Of a DNA stretch of 64,000 nt, positions 51,491 to 60,599 are shown piece by piece. Location: assembly GCF_003350005.1 (NCBI RefSeq), contig NZ_QLKS01000005.1, positions 62,001-126,000 on the forward strand. Direction: 5' to 3'. Origin of the DNA: Psychrobacter proteolyticus. Its GTDB lineage: Bacteria > Pseudomonadota > Gammaproteobacteria > Pseudomonadales > Moraxellaceae. Both the position numbers and the translations under genes were made by a program. Every line of letters begins with the position of its first letter. Position 1 is the first letter of the stretch. The notes beneath the pieces are model-generated. The model did no database searches and had not been told where the DNA came from. It worked only from the letters and a program-made list of their open reading frames with translations.

Positions 51491-51640
51491 CTAGTTAGAA
51501 TCACGACCCTTCCCTCGCCGACACCGCTCAGAACAATAAATCACCTGCTCCCAGTCTTTCTCCCACTTCTTACGCCATGTAAATGGGCGCTGGCAGACAG
51601 GGCAGGTTTTTTGCGGTAAGTTTACTTTTTTATGTGCCAT
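51491..51640 (-). CDS. Small DUF2256 zinc-ribbon protein, copy 1
   Basis: A 49-residue product starting [20 protein letters not shown], followed by [20 protein letters not shown] and a basic tail. Two CxxC-like pairs (CPVC and CSERC) suit binding of one zinc ion. This is the DUF2256 pattern of tiny cytoplasmic proteins of unknown function, often found near photolyase or cryptochrome genes. It is short enough to be missed by length filters. It lies 45 bases downstream of a paralogue in the same direction. Confidence 0.85.
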   Translation of the reverse strand: MAHKKVNLPQKTCPVCQRPFTWRKKWEKDWEQVIYCSERCRRGKGRDSN

Positions 51641-51685
51641 TATTTGCTCCCATCCACTTCTAACTATTTGCGTTGTGGTGAAATC

Positions 51686-51847
51686 TTACTTTTGATGATC
51701 TAGCCCTTCATACTTTTTCACTCGTCGGCATTGGTCTGAGCAATAGACCATGCTCTCCCAGTTTTTATCCAGCTTCTTAGTCCAGCTAAACTCGCGCTCG
51801 CAGACAGGGCAAAGTTTTTTGCGAACATTCTTCTTTTTATGCGCCAT
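51686..51847 (-). CDS. Small DUF2256 zinc-ribbon protein, copy 2
   Basis: A 53-residue paralogue of the preceding gene: MAHKKKNVRKKLCPVCEREF, then SWTKKLDKNWESMVYCSDQC and a basic tail ending DHQK. All four candidate zinc-binding cysteines are kept, as are the aromatic positions between them. A GAGGATAAC stretch just upstream of the start may be the ribosome-binding site. The two copies differ at many residues, so the duplication is old. Confidence 0.85.
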   Translation of the reverse strand: MAHKKKNVRKKLCPVCEREFSWTKKLDKNWESMVYCSDQCRRVKKYEGLDHQK

Positions 51848-51915
51848 ACGTTGTTATCCTCAGATTTATCTTATTTTTGAATTAAATATTAGAATTTCGA
51901 TATGCGTTTAATACA

Positions 51916-52887
51916 CTAACGACCCCATATCGGTGAGCGCACGACTCCACCATTTTGACCGCTGATGGCGTAGCTAGTATTGCCCGACAGCGAATGGATG
52001 ACTAGACTACCACTACTTTGGCCTGCTGCTTGCCCGCCCACATTCAAGCGGCGAGTTGGATAGACGGCATAATTGCTAGAGGGAGATAGACGTGCAGGTT
52101 CATCAAGCCCTGTTTCTGCCAAGTTGATCACTTGCCCAGTCGCCAAGGTCATGACAGCCGCCTTGCGACCATTTAAGTAGGCCATACGCTGACCATCTAA
52201 GCTAAGCTGAGGACTGGCCACATACCCATTTGTTGATACAGCTGTCGCATTACCCGTAGCGAAGTCATAACGATAAATTCGTGGTCGTCCAGCACGGACT
52301 TTATCACTGGTATAGACAAAGCTCTTGCCATCAGCAGCGTAACTTGGCTGTACCTCTGTACTCGGCAGAGTCGTTAACTGCTGAGTATTACCATCACTCA
52401 GACGCATCTTATAGATATCAGCATTACCACCAACAGTAGAGCTATAAAGCAAATCTTGACCATCGGGTGAAAATGACGCTGACATATTGCTGCCTTCAGC
52501 ATTTACCACTAGGTTGCGCGTATTGCTACTACGATCATAAATATAAATTTTGGGATGCTCACGTGGGGCTTGTTTGCTATAGGCAAGCAGTTGTCCGTCT
52601 GCCGACCATGCTGGCGCATAGATATAGCCATTAAGCTGATCGATTAGCTGGCGATCGCTACCGTCAGGACGGATACTATACAGTGTCGATACTTTCGCCG
52701 TACCTGCGCCCTGCTCTTCTATATAAGCAATATATCCTCGGCGATCAATCGCTGGCATACGTGCAGTCAGCGGATTGGTCTCGACTGTACTGGTTGGCTT
52801 TTTTACTGAAGTATTAGGTAATGTCTGACAGCCAGTGAGGACGGTAACTATCGCTATCGTAGTAATGACTTTTATGGTTTCAAACAT
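51916..52887 (-). CDS. TolB-like beta-propeller lipoprotein
   Basis: The 323-residue product has a signal with lipobox LTGC (cysteine 20). A series of PD40/WD40-like blades follows, shown by repeated SxDG turns: IRPDGSDRQL, WSADGQLLAYS, FSPDGQDLLYSS, YAADGKSFVYTSD and LSLDGQRMAYLNG. It resembles TolB but lacks its N-terminal domain and any neighbouring tol-pal genes. It is probably a periplasmic or outer-membrane scaffold rather than TolB itself. It is transcribed alone. Confidence 0.87.
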   Translation of the reverse strand: MFETIKVITTIAIVTVLTGCQTLPNTSVKKPTSTVETNPLTARMPAIDRRGYIAYIEEQGAGTAKVSTLYSIRPDGSDRQLIDQLNGYIYAPAWSADGQLLAYSKQAPREHPKIYIYDRSSNTRNLVVNAEGSNMSASFSPDGQDLLYSSTVGGNADIYKMRLSDGNTQQLTTLPSTEVQPSYAADGKSFVYTSDKVRAGRPRIYRYDFATGNATAVSTNGYVASPQLSLDGQRMAYLNGRKAAVMTLATGQVINLAETGLDEPARLSPSSNYAVYPTRRLNVGGQAAGQSSGSLVIHSLSGNTSYAISGQNGGVVRSPIWGR

Positions 52888-53049
52888 AGAGTGGTATCCA
52901 ATAGATCCTAATGATAAAAGTATTGTGAATAATTAAAAAACTATCATCACTGTTGCAGACTCAAAGCCATAGCTAATATCTTACGATATCAAAGGTATTA
53001 TAGGGTTATGGCTCTAGTGTAGCCTAAACTGAGTCAAACTTTGGATAAA

Positions 53050-53079
53050 AAAATGCCTCACTTGATAGCGAGGCATTTT
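53050..53079 (-). terminator. Terminator after the META-domain gene
   Basis: A 10-bp stem (AAAATGCCTC / GAGGCATTTT) with a 10-base loop is followed on the leftward transcript by a U run. It lies 180 bases beyond the stop, after a tandem-repeat array. Confidence 0.85.
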
Positions 53080-53092
53080 GCGTTTCGAGAAA

Positions 53093-53218
53093 AGCAACTT
53101 CAAATAAGCAACTTCAAATAAGCAATTTTAAATGATTAGTTTTAAATGATTAGTTTTAAATGATTAGTTTTAAATGATTAGTTTTAAATGAGTAACTTCA
53201 GACAAGTAACTCTAATTG
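53093..53218. repeat. Tandem repeat array, 14-bp unit, nine copies
   Basis: Nine consecutive 14-bp units can be laid out without gaps. Two are AAGCAACTTCAAAT, one is an intermediate AAGCAATTTTAAAT, four are identical GATTAGTTTTAAAT, and two are diverged (GAGTAACTTCAGAC, AAGTAACTCTAATT). It lies between the META-domain gene and its terminator, so it would be in the 3' untranslated RNA. Confidence 0.93.
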
Positions 53219-53261
53219 CTTAAGTTCACGAACCAGTCAAACTGTTTACTCAATCATTAAG

Positions 53262-53747
53262 CTACTTCGCAACGGCCTTAAAATAAGCGACTTGATCATC
53301 GTTTTTGATAGTCAAAATAGGTACATTGTTGGCATTCTTACTAAGGCTATACTTACCTTTTACAGTGGCTAGTGTGGCAGTATCAAAGCTGGCTTGCGGT
53401 TCAGGACATGCCATCATAGTACTGATGCCGTTTTTAATCTCTACCTCAGCGTTTTCGACACTATATCCAGCGCCCATGCTATTACAGGTATTCATAAATG
53501 CCACGTAATCTCTACCGTTATCATTCATAAAATTCAACGTTAACGGCTTGGCTGGGTCAAAAAATAGCTGCGTTACTTTTTCACCATTGCTACGTTTGGC
53601 ATCAACGAGTTGCCAGTTGTGTGCTTGCAAGACATCTGCAGTGACTGGCTGACTGACTGGCGCAGGCAAACTCGTCGTCTGACAACCCGCAGCAAGTGTA
53701 CCAACTGCCAATGTCGCGGCCATCATTACTTTAGTCATGTTCTTCAT
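53262..53747 (-). CDS. META domain lipoprotein (HslJ-like)
   Basis: The 161-residue product has a signal peptide with a lipobox-like AAGC (cysteine about 21). A META domain follows: HNWQLVDAKRSNGEKV, LTLNFMNDNGRDYVAFMNTCNSMGAGY and the conserved GISTMMACPEP. HslJ-like META proteins are envelope stress or drug-resistance proteins of unclear mechanism. The ATG at 53747 follows an AGGAG site and is preferred to a frame reaching 53801. Confidence 0.9.
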   Translation of the reverse strand: MKNMTKVMMAATLAVGTLAAGCQTTSLPAPVSQPVTADVLQAHNWQLVDAKRSNGEKVTQLFFDPAKPLTLNFMNDNGRDYVAFMNTCNSMGAGYSVENAEVEIKNGISTMMACPEPQASFDTATLATVKGKYSLSKNANNVPILTIKNDDQVAYFKAVAK

Positions 53748-54063
53748 ATCAACTCCTCGCTTTATTGCATCCGATACTTTTACTAGACATTCTATCTGCA
53801 TGAGCCATTAGCTCTAATAGACAAGCGATAAGCTCTAATAGATATAGTAAAAGCTCAGATTTATTATGATTCATTTATTGTTTTATTTAATGCTCTAAAC
53901 AATGGCAATATTGTGCATGACTCACAGGGAGGTGTCATCATAAACTGGGTAGTTATTCGGAATGCATTTTGTATTACTTTGCAAATATCTAGCTACTTGC
54001 CCTTGCCAGCACCTAAATGAGCTGCTAACTATAATCTTGCTCACTCTATCTATCCGTATCAAC

Positions 54064-54159
54064 GATGGTTATTGATGGTTATTGATGGTTATTGACGATA
54101 GCTAGTGACGGTAACTATTGACGATAATTAGGGATTATTGACGATAATTAGGGATTATT
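54064..54159. repeat. Mixed tandem repeats reaching into the lifO stop codon
   Basis: Three copies of GATGGTTATT (54064-54093) are followed by diverged units. Two perfect 20-bp copies of GACGATAATTAGGGATTATT then follow (54120-54139 and 54140-54159). The second 20-bp copy contains the lifO stop codon and its last three codons. Confidence 0.92.
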
Positions 54160-55254
54160 GACAGCTTGCTGACGTTGCAATGCCGCATAACCATCTAAAC
54201 GCTTACGTTCAGTGTCATTAAATAGTTGCTGTTCAAGCTGATTGATTTGAATTTGCGCTTGAGCTGTATCAACACCTTGGCTTAATAAGCGATTTTTTTG
54301 AGTTTCATACTGGGTGAAGCGTTGGTCAAAATTAGCATCGTCTTGATCTACTTGTGCCAGCCTTTCTGCTGCTGGTGCGCCTACTAGCTCTCGGCGCATA
54401 TTATATAACTCCTCAGGCGTTGCACCACGAGCTTTCATCTGTTCAGTGCGAGTCATCAACTCGCTAATATTGGCTTGTTGGATGATATTGCTTTTAGTCG
54501 CATTCTCTGGCAATCGACTGATATAGTCCTGACGGGCAGCTTGTTTTTGTACGTCAGACATCTGCTTATTTTGGTCAATTCTGACCATCTCTATACTATA
54601 GTTATCGTAGTCATCCTCTGCACCAAAAAATGCTGTGATGGTTTGCTTATCAAAGTACTGCTGTCGTAGATTAGCAATGTCTTGTTTTTGTTGGGCAACT
54701 GCGTTCAAATCCAGCTCACCACTTTTGGTCGCCTGTAATTGCAGATTACCGTAGCGCTTCTCTATCTCAGGAAGTGCTTTAAGATAAGCAACATATTGAT
54801 TAAAAATAGTGACCGCTTGGCTAGCGGCAGGCTCTGGTGTGTGATGGCGAATATAACTCTCCACACGGGCAAATATAACCGCTTCTTCTTCCTCACCTAG
54901 GGCTGATAAAAAATAATCAAACAAACGTCGCAGACCTTCAGTGACGACTAACTGTTTATTTTCATCGATGATGATTTCACCATCAACTTGGGTGCCCTTT
55001 AATGAGCGTGGTAAATTTTCTAATCCTGTGACAAATTGAGACTGGCTGGGTGGCGTTGTCGCTTTCACGACTTGTCCCGCAGCCAACTCAGTTATCACTG
55101 ACTCGCTACTCTCATTATCAGAGACGGAGGATTTGATTGAAGCTGAATTTACATCGTTACTAGGCTTGAACCACAAAATAACCGCCGCTGTGGCAATGAT
55201 AACCACGGCGATGATAGCAATTGTTGCATAGGTTGGACGGCGGTTATTTGACAT
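54148..55254 (-). CDS. lifO: Lipase-specific foldase (lipase chaperone LifO)
   Basis: Inner-membrane-anchored steric chaperone that folds the secreted lipase in the periplasm. The 368-residue product has an N-terminal membrane segment (about 11-29). A variable linker follows, and then the helical foldase domain with the family motif RRLFDYFLSALGE, in which Arg, Phe, Asp and Tyr are required for activity in related foldases. Further helices contain FDKQTITAFFGAEDDYDNYS and IDQNKQMSDVQKQAARQDYI. It follows lipA by 46 bases, the standard lipase-foldase operon. Confidence 0.95.
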   Translation of the reverse strand: MSNNRRPTYATIAIIAVVIIATAAVILWFKPSNDVNSASIKSSVSDNESSESVITELAAGQVVKATTPPSQSQFVTGLENLPRSLKGTQVDGEIIIDENKQLVVTEGLRRLFDYFLSALGEEEEAVIFARVESYIRHHTPEPAASQAVTIFNQYVAYLKALPEIEKRYGNLQLQATKSGELDLNAVAQQKQDIANLRQQYFDKQTITAFFGAEDDYDNYSIEMVRIDQNKQMSDVQKQAARQDYISRLPENATKSNIIQQANISELMTRTEQMKARGATPEELYNMRRELVGAPAAERLAQVDQDDANFDQRFTQYETQKNRLLSQGVDTAQAQIQINQLEQQLFNDTERKRLDGYAALQRQQAVNNP

Positions 55255-55300
55255 AAACGATATTTCTCAATTAATGAGCATTCTTGTTTTGTAGTTCAGC

Positions 55301-56377
55301 TTATAGGTTGGCGTTTTTCAGACGGTTTACCTGAGTACGATAGATAGATTTTGGCTCAGACTCTCCCCATGCCGTCAGACCCAAGACTTGATCAGCGGAA
55401 TCCAAATGGTTCATTCTATAATTATCACGAATCACATAGCCAAGACGACTTGAGCAAGCAGATACCAATCCATCATTAGACTCACCTGCAAACGGTACGC
55501 CCGTTGCGGCTAATAGGTAATCGCTAGGGTCAAGTGCACTCGTTATTTGCCCAACACCGCTAAATGAATAATACTTGATGCCATTGACCGCAGTACTAGT
55601 CGGTTGACCACAATAGTTTTTTGGCATCGCTGCAGGAAATTTGGCATTGAACTTAGCAGCACCATCGGTCGATAGAGCCACGAGCGCTTGCCAGCCATCT
55701 TGTTGTTGAATTTGATTGAAACTGATACCAGAACCAATATCTGTAAAGCCACCGATCAAATTAAACACACCTGATACTAGCTGGGTGGTGACATTAGATG
55801 GCTCTCCAGAAGTATTATTTGGCTCAAGGACATTTTTAACAAAATCAGCAGTTTTTGATCCTTGCTCTGGGCTTGATACCGCAGTTACTGAAGCCACGTA
55901 CTTTGGCGCGACGCCAGCAACATAACGGATATCTATACCGCCCTGACTGTGTCCAAACAAATTAACTTTAGACTCACCTGAAATCGCGGCAATGGTCTTG
56001 ACCTGTTGTAGCAGTTGCTCACCTCGAACTTCGCTGTTATTGACCGCTGACGTTTTGGTGGTATATACCTCTGAGCCACCTTTCATCAAGTCTTCAGGAA
56101 TCCCGTTGAAATAATCAATGACCCCAAATAGCGTTGTGAAGCCGCCAAGCCCGTGTGCCAAGACGACTGGATATTGAGTTTTAGTGTAACTAGAAGTGAA
56201 GTATTTACTGTCCACCAACTTGCAACCGTTAGCATTGGCACAATTATAGTATTGTCCTGCAGCTTGAGCAGAAGTGGTTTGTATGGTCATTAGGAGAACA
56301 CCAGCACTGATTGAACCCAGTATTGGTAACAATGTCTTTGGTGTGAGGGCTGCACGAATGTACAAAGAAAGCGTCAT
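55301..56377 (-). CDS. lipA: Secreted triacylglycerol lipase (family I, foldase-dependent)
   Basis: Extracellular alpha/beta hydrolase cleaving triglycerides. The 358-residue product has a Sec signal peptide (to about residue 40, ending SAQAA). The oxyanion loop is VLAHGLGGF, the nucleophilic serine is in FGHSQGG, and candidate catalytic Asp and His lie in ESNDGLV and RMNHLDSAD. Four cysteines (CANANGC, CGQ, ACSS) suggest disulfides. The ATG at 56377 follows an AAGGATG site; a frame to 56422 was rejected. With lifO downstream it fits type II-secreted family I.1/I.2 lipases; the secretion machinery is not in the window. Confidence 0.94.
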   Translation of the reverse strand: MTLSLYIRAALTPKTLLPILGSISAGVLLMTIQTTSAQAAGQYYNCANANGCKLVDSKYFTSSYTKTQYPVVLAHGLGGFTTLFGVIDYFNGIPEDLMKGGSEVYTTKTSAVNNSEVRGEQLLQQVKTIAAISGESKVNLFGHSQGGIDIRYVAGVAPKYVASVTAVSSPEQGSKTADFVKNVLEPNNTSGEPSNVTTQLVSGVFNLIGGFTDIGSGISFNQIQQQDGWQALVALSTDGAAKFNAKFPAAMPKNYCGQPTSTAVNGIKYYSFSGVGQITSALDPSDYLLAATGVPFAGESNDGLVSACSSRLGYVIRDNYRMNHLDSADQVLGLTAWGESEPKSIYRTQVNRLKNANL

Positions 56378-56567
56378 AACAACATCCTTGTTATCATTAA
56401 TTTGGTTATTTTCACTGCACAAATACAGTGAAAATTGCTGCTCATTCCGTTAGCAGGCAAATTTACATTACTTATATATTCTGCAACATTCAACTAATTT
56501 GTCAAAATATGAATATATTAGTCTGACTAATGAGTCATATAAGCCTTAGCCATGCTGTAAAGCAATT

Positions 56568-56582
56568 ATTATCAATGATAAT
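56568..56582. promoter_or_regulatory. Perfect 7-1-7 palindrome between lipA and map
   Basis: ATTATCA-A-TGATAAT is a perfect inverted repeat followed by GATAGG. Its half-sites resemble the GATAAT hexamers of Fur boxes, but the arms are in the opposite order to the TGATAAT-N-ATTATCA consensus. It may be an operator for lipA or map. The role is inference. Confidence 0.25.
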
Positions 56583-56628
56583 GATAGGTTAGCTATCATT
56601 TAACGTAAAAGTGTCACTATTACGTTTA

Positions 56629-56637
56629 TGGTATAAT
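56629..56637 (+). promoter_or_regulatory. Extended -10 promoter of map
   Basis: TGGTATAAT gives a perfect TATAAT preceded by the TGn extension, 56 bases before the map start. No good -35 hexamer is seen, as is usual for extended -10 promoters. Confidence 0.55.
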
Positions 56638-56677
56638 CTATCCACAATGAACCCATACTATCCACAATGAACCCATA
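56638..56677 (+). repeat. Two 20-bp tandem copies in the map leader
   Basis: CTATCCACAATGAACCCATA occurs twice in perfect tandem, starting directly after the -10 box, so transcription would begin inside the first copy. Each copy contains an ATG followed by AACCCATA. Confidence 0.92.
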
Positions 56678-56692
56678 ATTATAAGATATACG

Positions 56693-57487
56693 ATGATGAC
56701 TAAAAAATCTCTTATCCAGTCCCCAGAAGCCATAGAGAAAATGCGTGTGGCCGGCAAACTCGCTAGTGATGTCCTTGTCATGCTCGATGAGCATGTCAAA
56801 GTGGGTGTCAGTACCGAAGCACTCAATCAGATCGCTCATGACTATATTGTTAATGTGCAGCAGGCTATCCCTGCCCCGCTGAACTATAATGGTTTTCCAA
56901 AATCTATCTGTACCTCAGTCAACCATGTTGTCTGTCACGGTATCCCAACTGAAAACAAGCTGCTGAAAGATGGTGATATTATCAACATCGACGTGACTGT
57001 TATCAAAGATGGTTACTATGGCGATACCTCAAAGATGTGGATCGTCGGCAACGGCTCTATCATGGCACAGCGTATTTGCAAAGTGGCACAAGATGCTCTT
57101 TATGCAGGTATGAGCGTGGTCAAGAACGGTGCTCGCTTAGGTGATGTCGGTGCTGCTATTCAGGCCGTTGTCGAGCCTGAGCGCTTTAGTATCGTTCGCG
57201 AGTTCTGTGGTCATGGTATCAGTGATGAATTCCACCATGAGCCACAAGTCATGCACTATGGCAAAAAAGGCACTGGTTTTGAGCTAAAAACAGGTATGAC
57301 GTTTACCATCGAGCCTATGATTAACCAAGGCACGTGGCAAACTAAGATTTTGCCTGATGAGTGGACGGCGATTACTAAAGATCGCAAACTGTCTGCTCAA
57401 TGGGAGCACACCATGGTCGTAACAGACAATGGTTGTGAAGTGTTTACCACTCGCCCCGAAGAAGATTTAAGTTTTTTGACGCAGTAG
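56693..57487 (+). CDS. map: Methionine aminopeptidase type I
   Basis: Removes the initiator methionine from nascent proteins, with two divalent metals. The 264-residue pita-bread fold has the metal-binding aspartates in NIDVTVIKDGYYGDTSKM, the histidine in REFCGHGISDEFHHEP and the glutamates in MTFTIEPMINQG and WEHTMVV. It starts MMTKKS, and either ATG could be used. It is followed by glnD and dapC, a common gammaproteobacterial order. Confidence 0.97.
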   Translation: MMTKKSLIQSPEAIEKMRVAGKLASDVLVMLDEHVKVGVSTEALNQIAHDYIVNVQQAIPAPLNYNGFPKSICTSVNHVVCHGIPTENKLLKDGDIINIDVTVIKDGYYGDTSKMWIVGNGSIMAQRICKVAQDALYAGMSVVKNGARLGDVGAAIQAVVEPERFSIVREFCGHGISDEFHHEPQVMHYGKKGTGFELKTGMTFTIEPMINQGTWQTKILPDEWTAITKDRKLSAQWEHTMVVTDNGCEVFTTRPEEDLSFLTQ

Positions 57488-57494
57488 TACAATC

Positions 57495-57521
57495 AAAGAT
57501 CGCTTAGGCGGTCTTTTTTTT
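57495..57521 (+). terminator. Terminator after map
   Basis: A 9-bp stem (AAAGATCGC / GCGGTCTTT, one wobble) with loop TTAG is followed by a T run. It begins eight bases after the stop. Confidence 0.88.
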
Positions 57522-57726
57522 GGTCTTTAATTAGGGCATATTGAGTATTGTGCTTATAGGCACTTTGTCTTTATACTCAGATGACCTGATAACTTCTATT
57601 GATATATTTATCAGCACCTTTATTGGTACATGCTATTCGTAATTTTTATCAGCCATCAGCACATTAGTTGCCCAATAGCGCTCAGCTCAAACGTTCTACT
57701 TCTAAACTCTTAACTGGATAACACTC

Positions 57727-60483
57727 ATGTTTAATTGTGATATCGCCTCTGTTGATTTGACGCCTTTACCGATACTACCAAGTGAGGTGGCGACAGACCC
57801 ATCCCCATTGTCAGCCAAAAATGTGACAGACAAGAATCTACTTGGCATTCCTGAATGGTTGGCACAAATCAACGACGATATCAGCCGCTCACTAGAACGT
57901 GGTACTAATATTCGCCAACTGGTTGCAGCACGTGCTTGCGCTATCGACAGCCTATTGATTGCATTATTCAAATCGTTTGAGTTAGATAAGACTGATTTGG
58001 CGTTTTTTGCGACTGGTGGTTACGGGCGCGGTGAGCTATCGCTTTATTCAGACATCGATATTTTACTCCTGTCTCCTGGTGAAATAGGTGCTGATGCCAG
58101 TGGTAAAATCGATAAATTGGTCGCTCTACTATGGGATATAGGACTAGAGCCTGCGCTCTCTGTACGTAGTGTCAATGATGCGCTAGAGGCCGCGCTTGAC
58201 CATACGATTGCCAGTGCTCAGCTAGAGGCTCGACTCCTAATCGGCAACGAAGCATTGCAAGACATGCCCGCTCAAATCGTCAATAAACAGTGGTCTCCTC
58301 GCGCCTTTTTTGATGTAAAAATGGAAGAATCCAAAGCGCGTTACCTGCAGCACAATGCCACCGAGTACAATCTTGAACCCAATATCAAAACAGCACCGGG
58401 CGGGCTACGTGATATCCATATCATCGGCTGGGTCACCAAGCGTTATTTTCGCGTGAGCAAGCTATATGATTTGGTGCAACAGAACTTTTTAACTGAAAAA
58501 GAGTTTGATGAGTTAAGCTTTGCCGAAGGGTATTTATGGCAAATTCGTCATTACTTGCATGTACTGACGGGCCGTAATGAAAACAAGCTGTTGTTTGATT
58601 ATCAACGCGAGATCGCTCAGCTAATGGGCTACGAGACCCAACCTGATGACCAGCCTAATGCTGCGGTCGAACGGTTTATGCGCGACTATTATCGCTGTGC
58701 GATGCAAATATCAACGTTGTCCGAGATGCTGACCAATCATTATTATGAAACGATCATAGAGCCGCAGCTACCTGACGATGAACGTCCAAAAAAACAGCCT
58801 ATAAATGCACGGTTCAACCGTATTGGCAACCAGATTGCCATTGCGCATCATCGAGTTTTTGCACAGCACCCTGAGTCTATCTTAGAGATGTTTTTATTGA
58901 TGGGTCAGCACGGCATCGATAAAGTTCGCACCCATACTTTGCGCGCACTCAAAATTGCCGCGCGAGGCATCGATCAGATATATAGAGACAACCCTACTCA
59001 CAAAACATTGTTTTTATCGAATCTAAAAGAACAAAACTACCTGTTTCATCGTCTACGTACCATGAATCGCTATGGAGTATTGGGTAACTATATTCCTGCT
59101 TTTGCGCAAGTCACCGGCCTCATGCAATATGACTTGTTCCATCGATATACGGTAGATGCGCATACCTTATTTTTGATTAGAATTTTGCATCGATTTACAG
59201 ATCCGACCTTTCACGAAGAGTTTCCGCTGGTCAGCGCTATCTTTCAGCGTATCGAGCGTAAAGAGATTTTGGTACTGGCAGCGATGTTCCATGATATTGC
59301 TAAAGGCCGTGGCGGCGATCACAGTGAGCTTGGTCAAACCGAATCGATTGAGTTTTGTTTATCGCATGGTATGAGCTTGGCGGATGCAAACTTGGTTGGT
59401 TGGCTCACACGCTATCACCTTCTCATGTCGATTACTGCACAGAAAAAAGATATCTCAGACCCTGAAGTAGTCACTATCTTCTCTGATCTCATTGGTAATG
59501 TGACTCATCTAAACCATCTGTATGTACTGACGGTGGCTGATATGAATGCGACCAACCCACAGCTATGGAACAGCTGGCGGGCGACCCTCATGAAACAGTT
59601 ATACTCGCAGACACGGCGCATCTTGCGCGCTGATATCGATGCGCCTACTAATCGTCAAGATATGATTAGTGCTACACGTACGCAAGCCTTGACGATGCTG
59701 GATAATGTCAATAATCAGCATATGAACCGCGATGAAGTATTGCGTCTATGGGATGACTTGGGCGATGAGTATTTCTTGCGAGAAATTGCAGAAGATATCT
59801 TATGGCATACCGAAGCTATTTTGAATCATCCGCCGATTGGATTGGCTTCTAATGCTGACAGTCCACCATTGGTCGTTTTGCGTGAGCATCGCGAATTGGC
59901 GCTTGATGCGGTACAGGTCTTTGTTTACACCCAAGATCAGATGAACCTGTTTGCCGTCACCATGGCGGTGTTTGATCAAATGAATCTTGATGTTCTAGAT
60001 GCACGCATTATCACAGCGACCCGTGACTTTGCTTTGGATTCTTATGTATTGCTAGATCCTAGTGGCACATTGCTGGTCGATGAAGACAGCCAACAAGAGC
60101 TAAAGCAGCGCTTAATTGACTCGTTCAAAGATCCTACTGTGCTTAAACTGACGAACAAGCGTATGCCACGTCAGTTAAGACACTTTGAAGTGAAAACGGT
60201 GATTAACTTCGAATTCAATGAAGCATCAGACCAGCACATCATGAGCTTAGAAACGCTTGATCAGCCAGGGTTGTTGGCGCGAGTTGGGCAAGTTTTCTTG
60301 CAAGAGCAAATCGAAGTACATGCTGCGCGTATCACTACTTTAGGTGAGCGTGCAGAGGATATGTTTTATATCAGTGATCAAAACGATAAGCCACTCTCAC
60401 CTGATAGACTGGAGGCATTAAAGGCAGCGCTATTAGCCAGTCTTACTGTTCAGAAAGACAATAACAGCTTGGCTTATAGTTGA
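57727..60483 (+). CDS. glnD: [Protein-PII] uridylyltransferase / uridylyl-removing enzyme
   Basis: GlnD senses glutamine and uridylylates or deuridylylates PII proteins, controlling nitrogen metabolism. The 918-residue product has the nucleotidyltransferase motif FATGGYGRGELSLYSDIDIL, the NLEPNIKTAPGGLRDIH segment shown here as YNLEPNIKTAPGGLRD, and an HD domain with AAMFHDIAKGRGGDHSELG. Two C-terminal ACT domains bind glutamine (VQVFVYTQDQMNLFAVTM; SLETLDQPGLLARVGQVFL). Length is normal. A terminator follows. Confidence 0.97.
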   Translation: MFNCDIASVDLTPLPILPSEVATDPSPLSAKNVTDKNLLGIPEWLAQINDDISRSLERGTNIRQLVAARACAIDSLLIALFKSFELDKTDLAFFATGGYGRGELSLYSDIDILLLSPGEIGADASGKIDKLVALLWDIGLEPALSVRSVNDALEAALDHTIASAQLEARLLIGNEALQDMPAQIVNKQWSPRAFFDVKMEESKARYLQHNATEYNLEPNIKTAPGGLRDIHIIGWVTKRYFRVSKLYDLVQQNFLTEKEFDELSFAEGYLWQIRHYLHVLTGRNENKLLFDYQREIAQLMGYETQPDDQPNAAVERFMRDYYRCAMQISTLSEMLTNHYYETIIEPQLPDDERPKKQPINARFNRIGNQIAIAHHRVFAQHPESILEMFLLMGQHGIDKVRTHTLRALKIAARGIDQIYRDNPTHKTLFLSNLKEQNYLFHRLRTMNRYGVLGNYIPAFAQVTGLMQYDLFHRYTVDAHTLFLIRILHRFTDPTFHEEFPLVSAIFQRIERKEILVLAAMFHDIAKGRGGDHSELGQTESIEFCLSHGMSLADANLVGWLTRYHLLMSITAQKKDISDPEVVTIFSDLIGNVTHLNHLYVLTVADMNATNPQLWNSWRATLMKQLYSQTRRILRADIDAPTNRQDMISATRTQALTMLDNVNNQHMNRDEVLRLWDDLGDEYFLREIAEDILWHTEAILNHPPIGLASNADSPPLVVLREHRELALDAVQVFVYTQDQMNLFAVTMAVFDQMNLDVLDARIITATRDFALDSYVLLDPSGTLLVDEDSQQELKQRLIDSFKDPTVLKLTNKRMPRQLRHFEVKTVINFEFNEASDQHIMSLETLDQPGLLARVGQVFLQEQIEVHAARITTLGERAEDMFYISDQNDKPLSPDRLEALKAALLASLTVQKDNNSLAYS

Positions 60484-60599
60484 TGATGACTAAATAGCTG
60501 TGCTTGAATATTGGTTGTCTTTAAGTAGTAGCTGTCTTTAAATGGCGGCTATCTTTGGAGAGTGGTAGGCTTTAGGAGTTTAATTAATAGAGATTATAG

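Noticed and set aside
51916-52887. True TolB of the Tol-Pal system
   Set aside because: It has a lipobox, lacks the TolB N-terminal domain, and no tol or pal genes are nearby.
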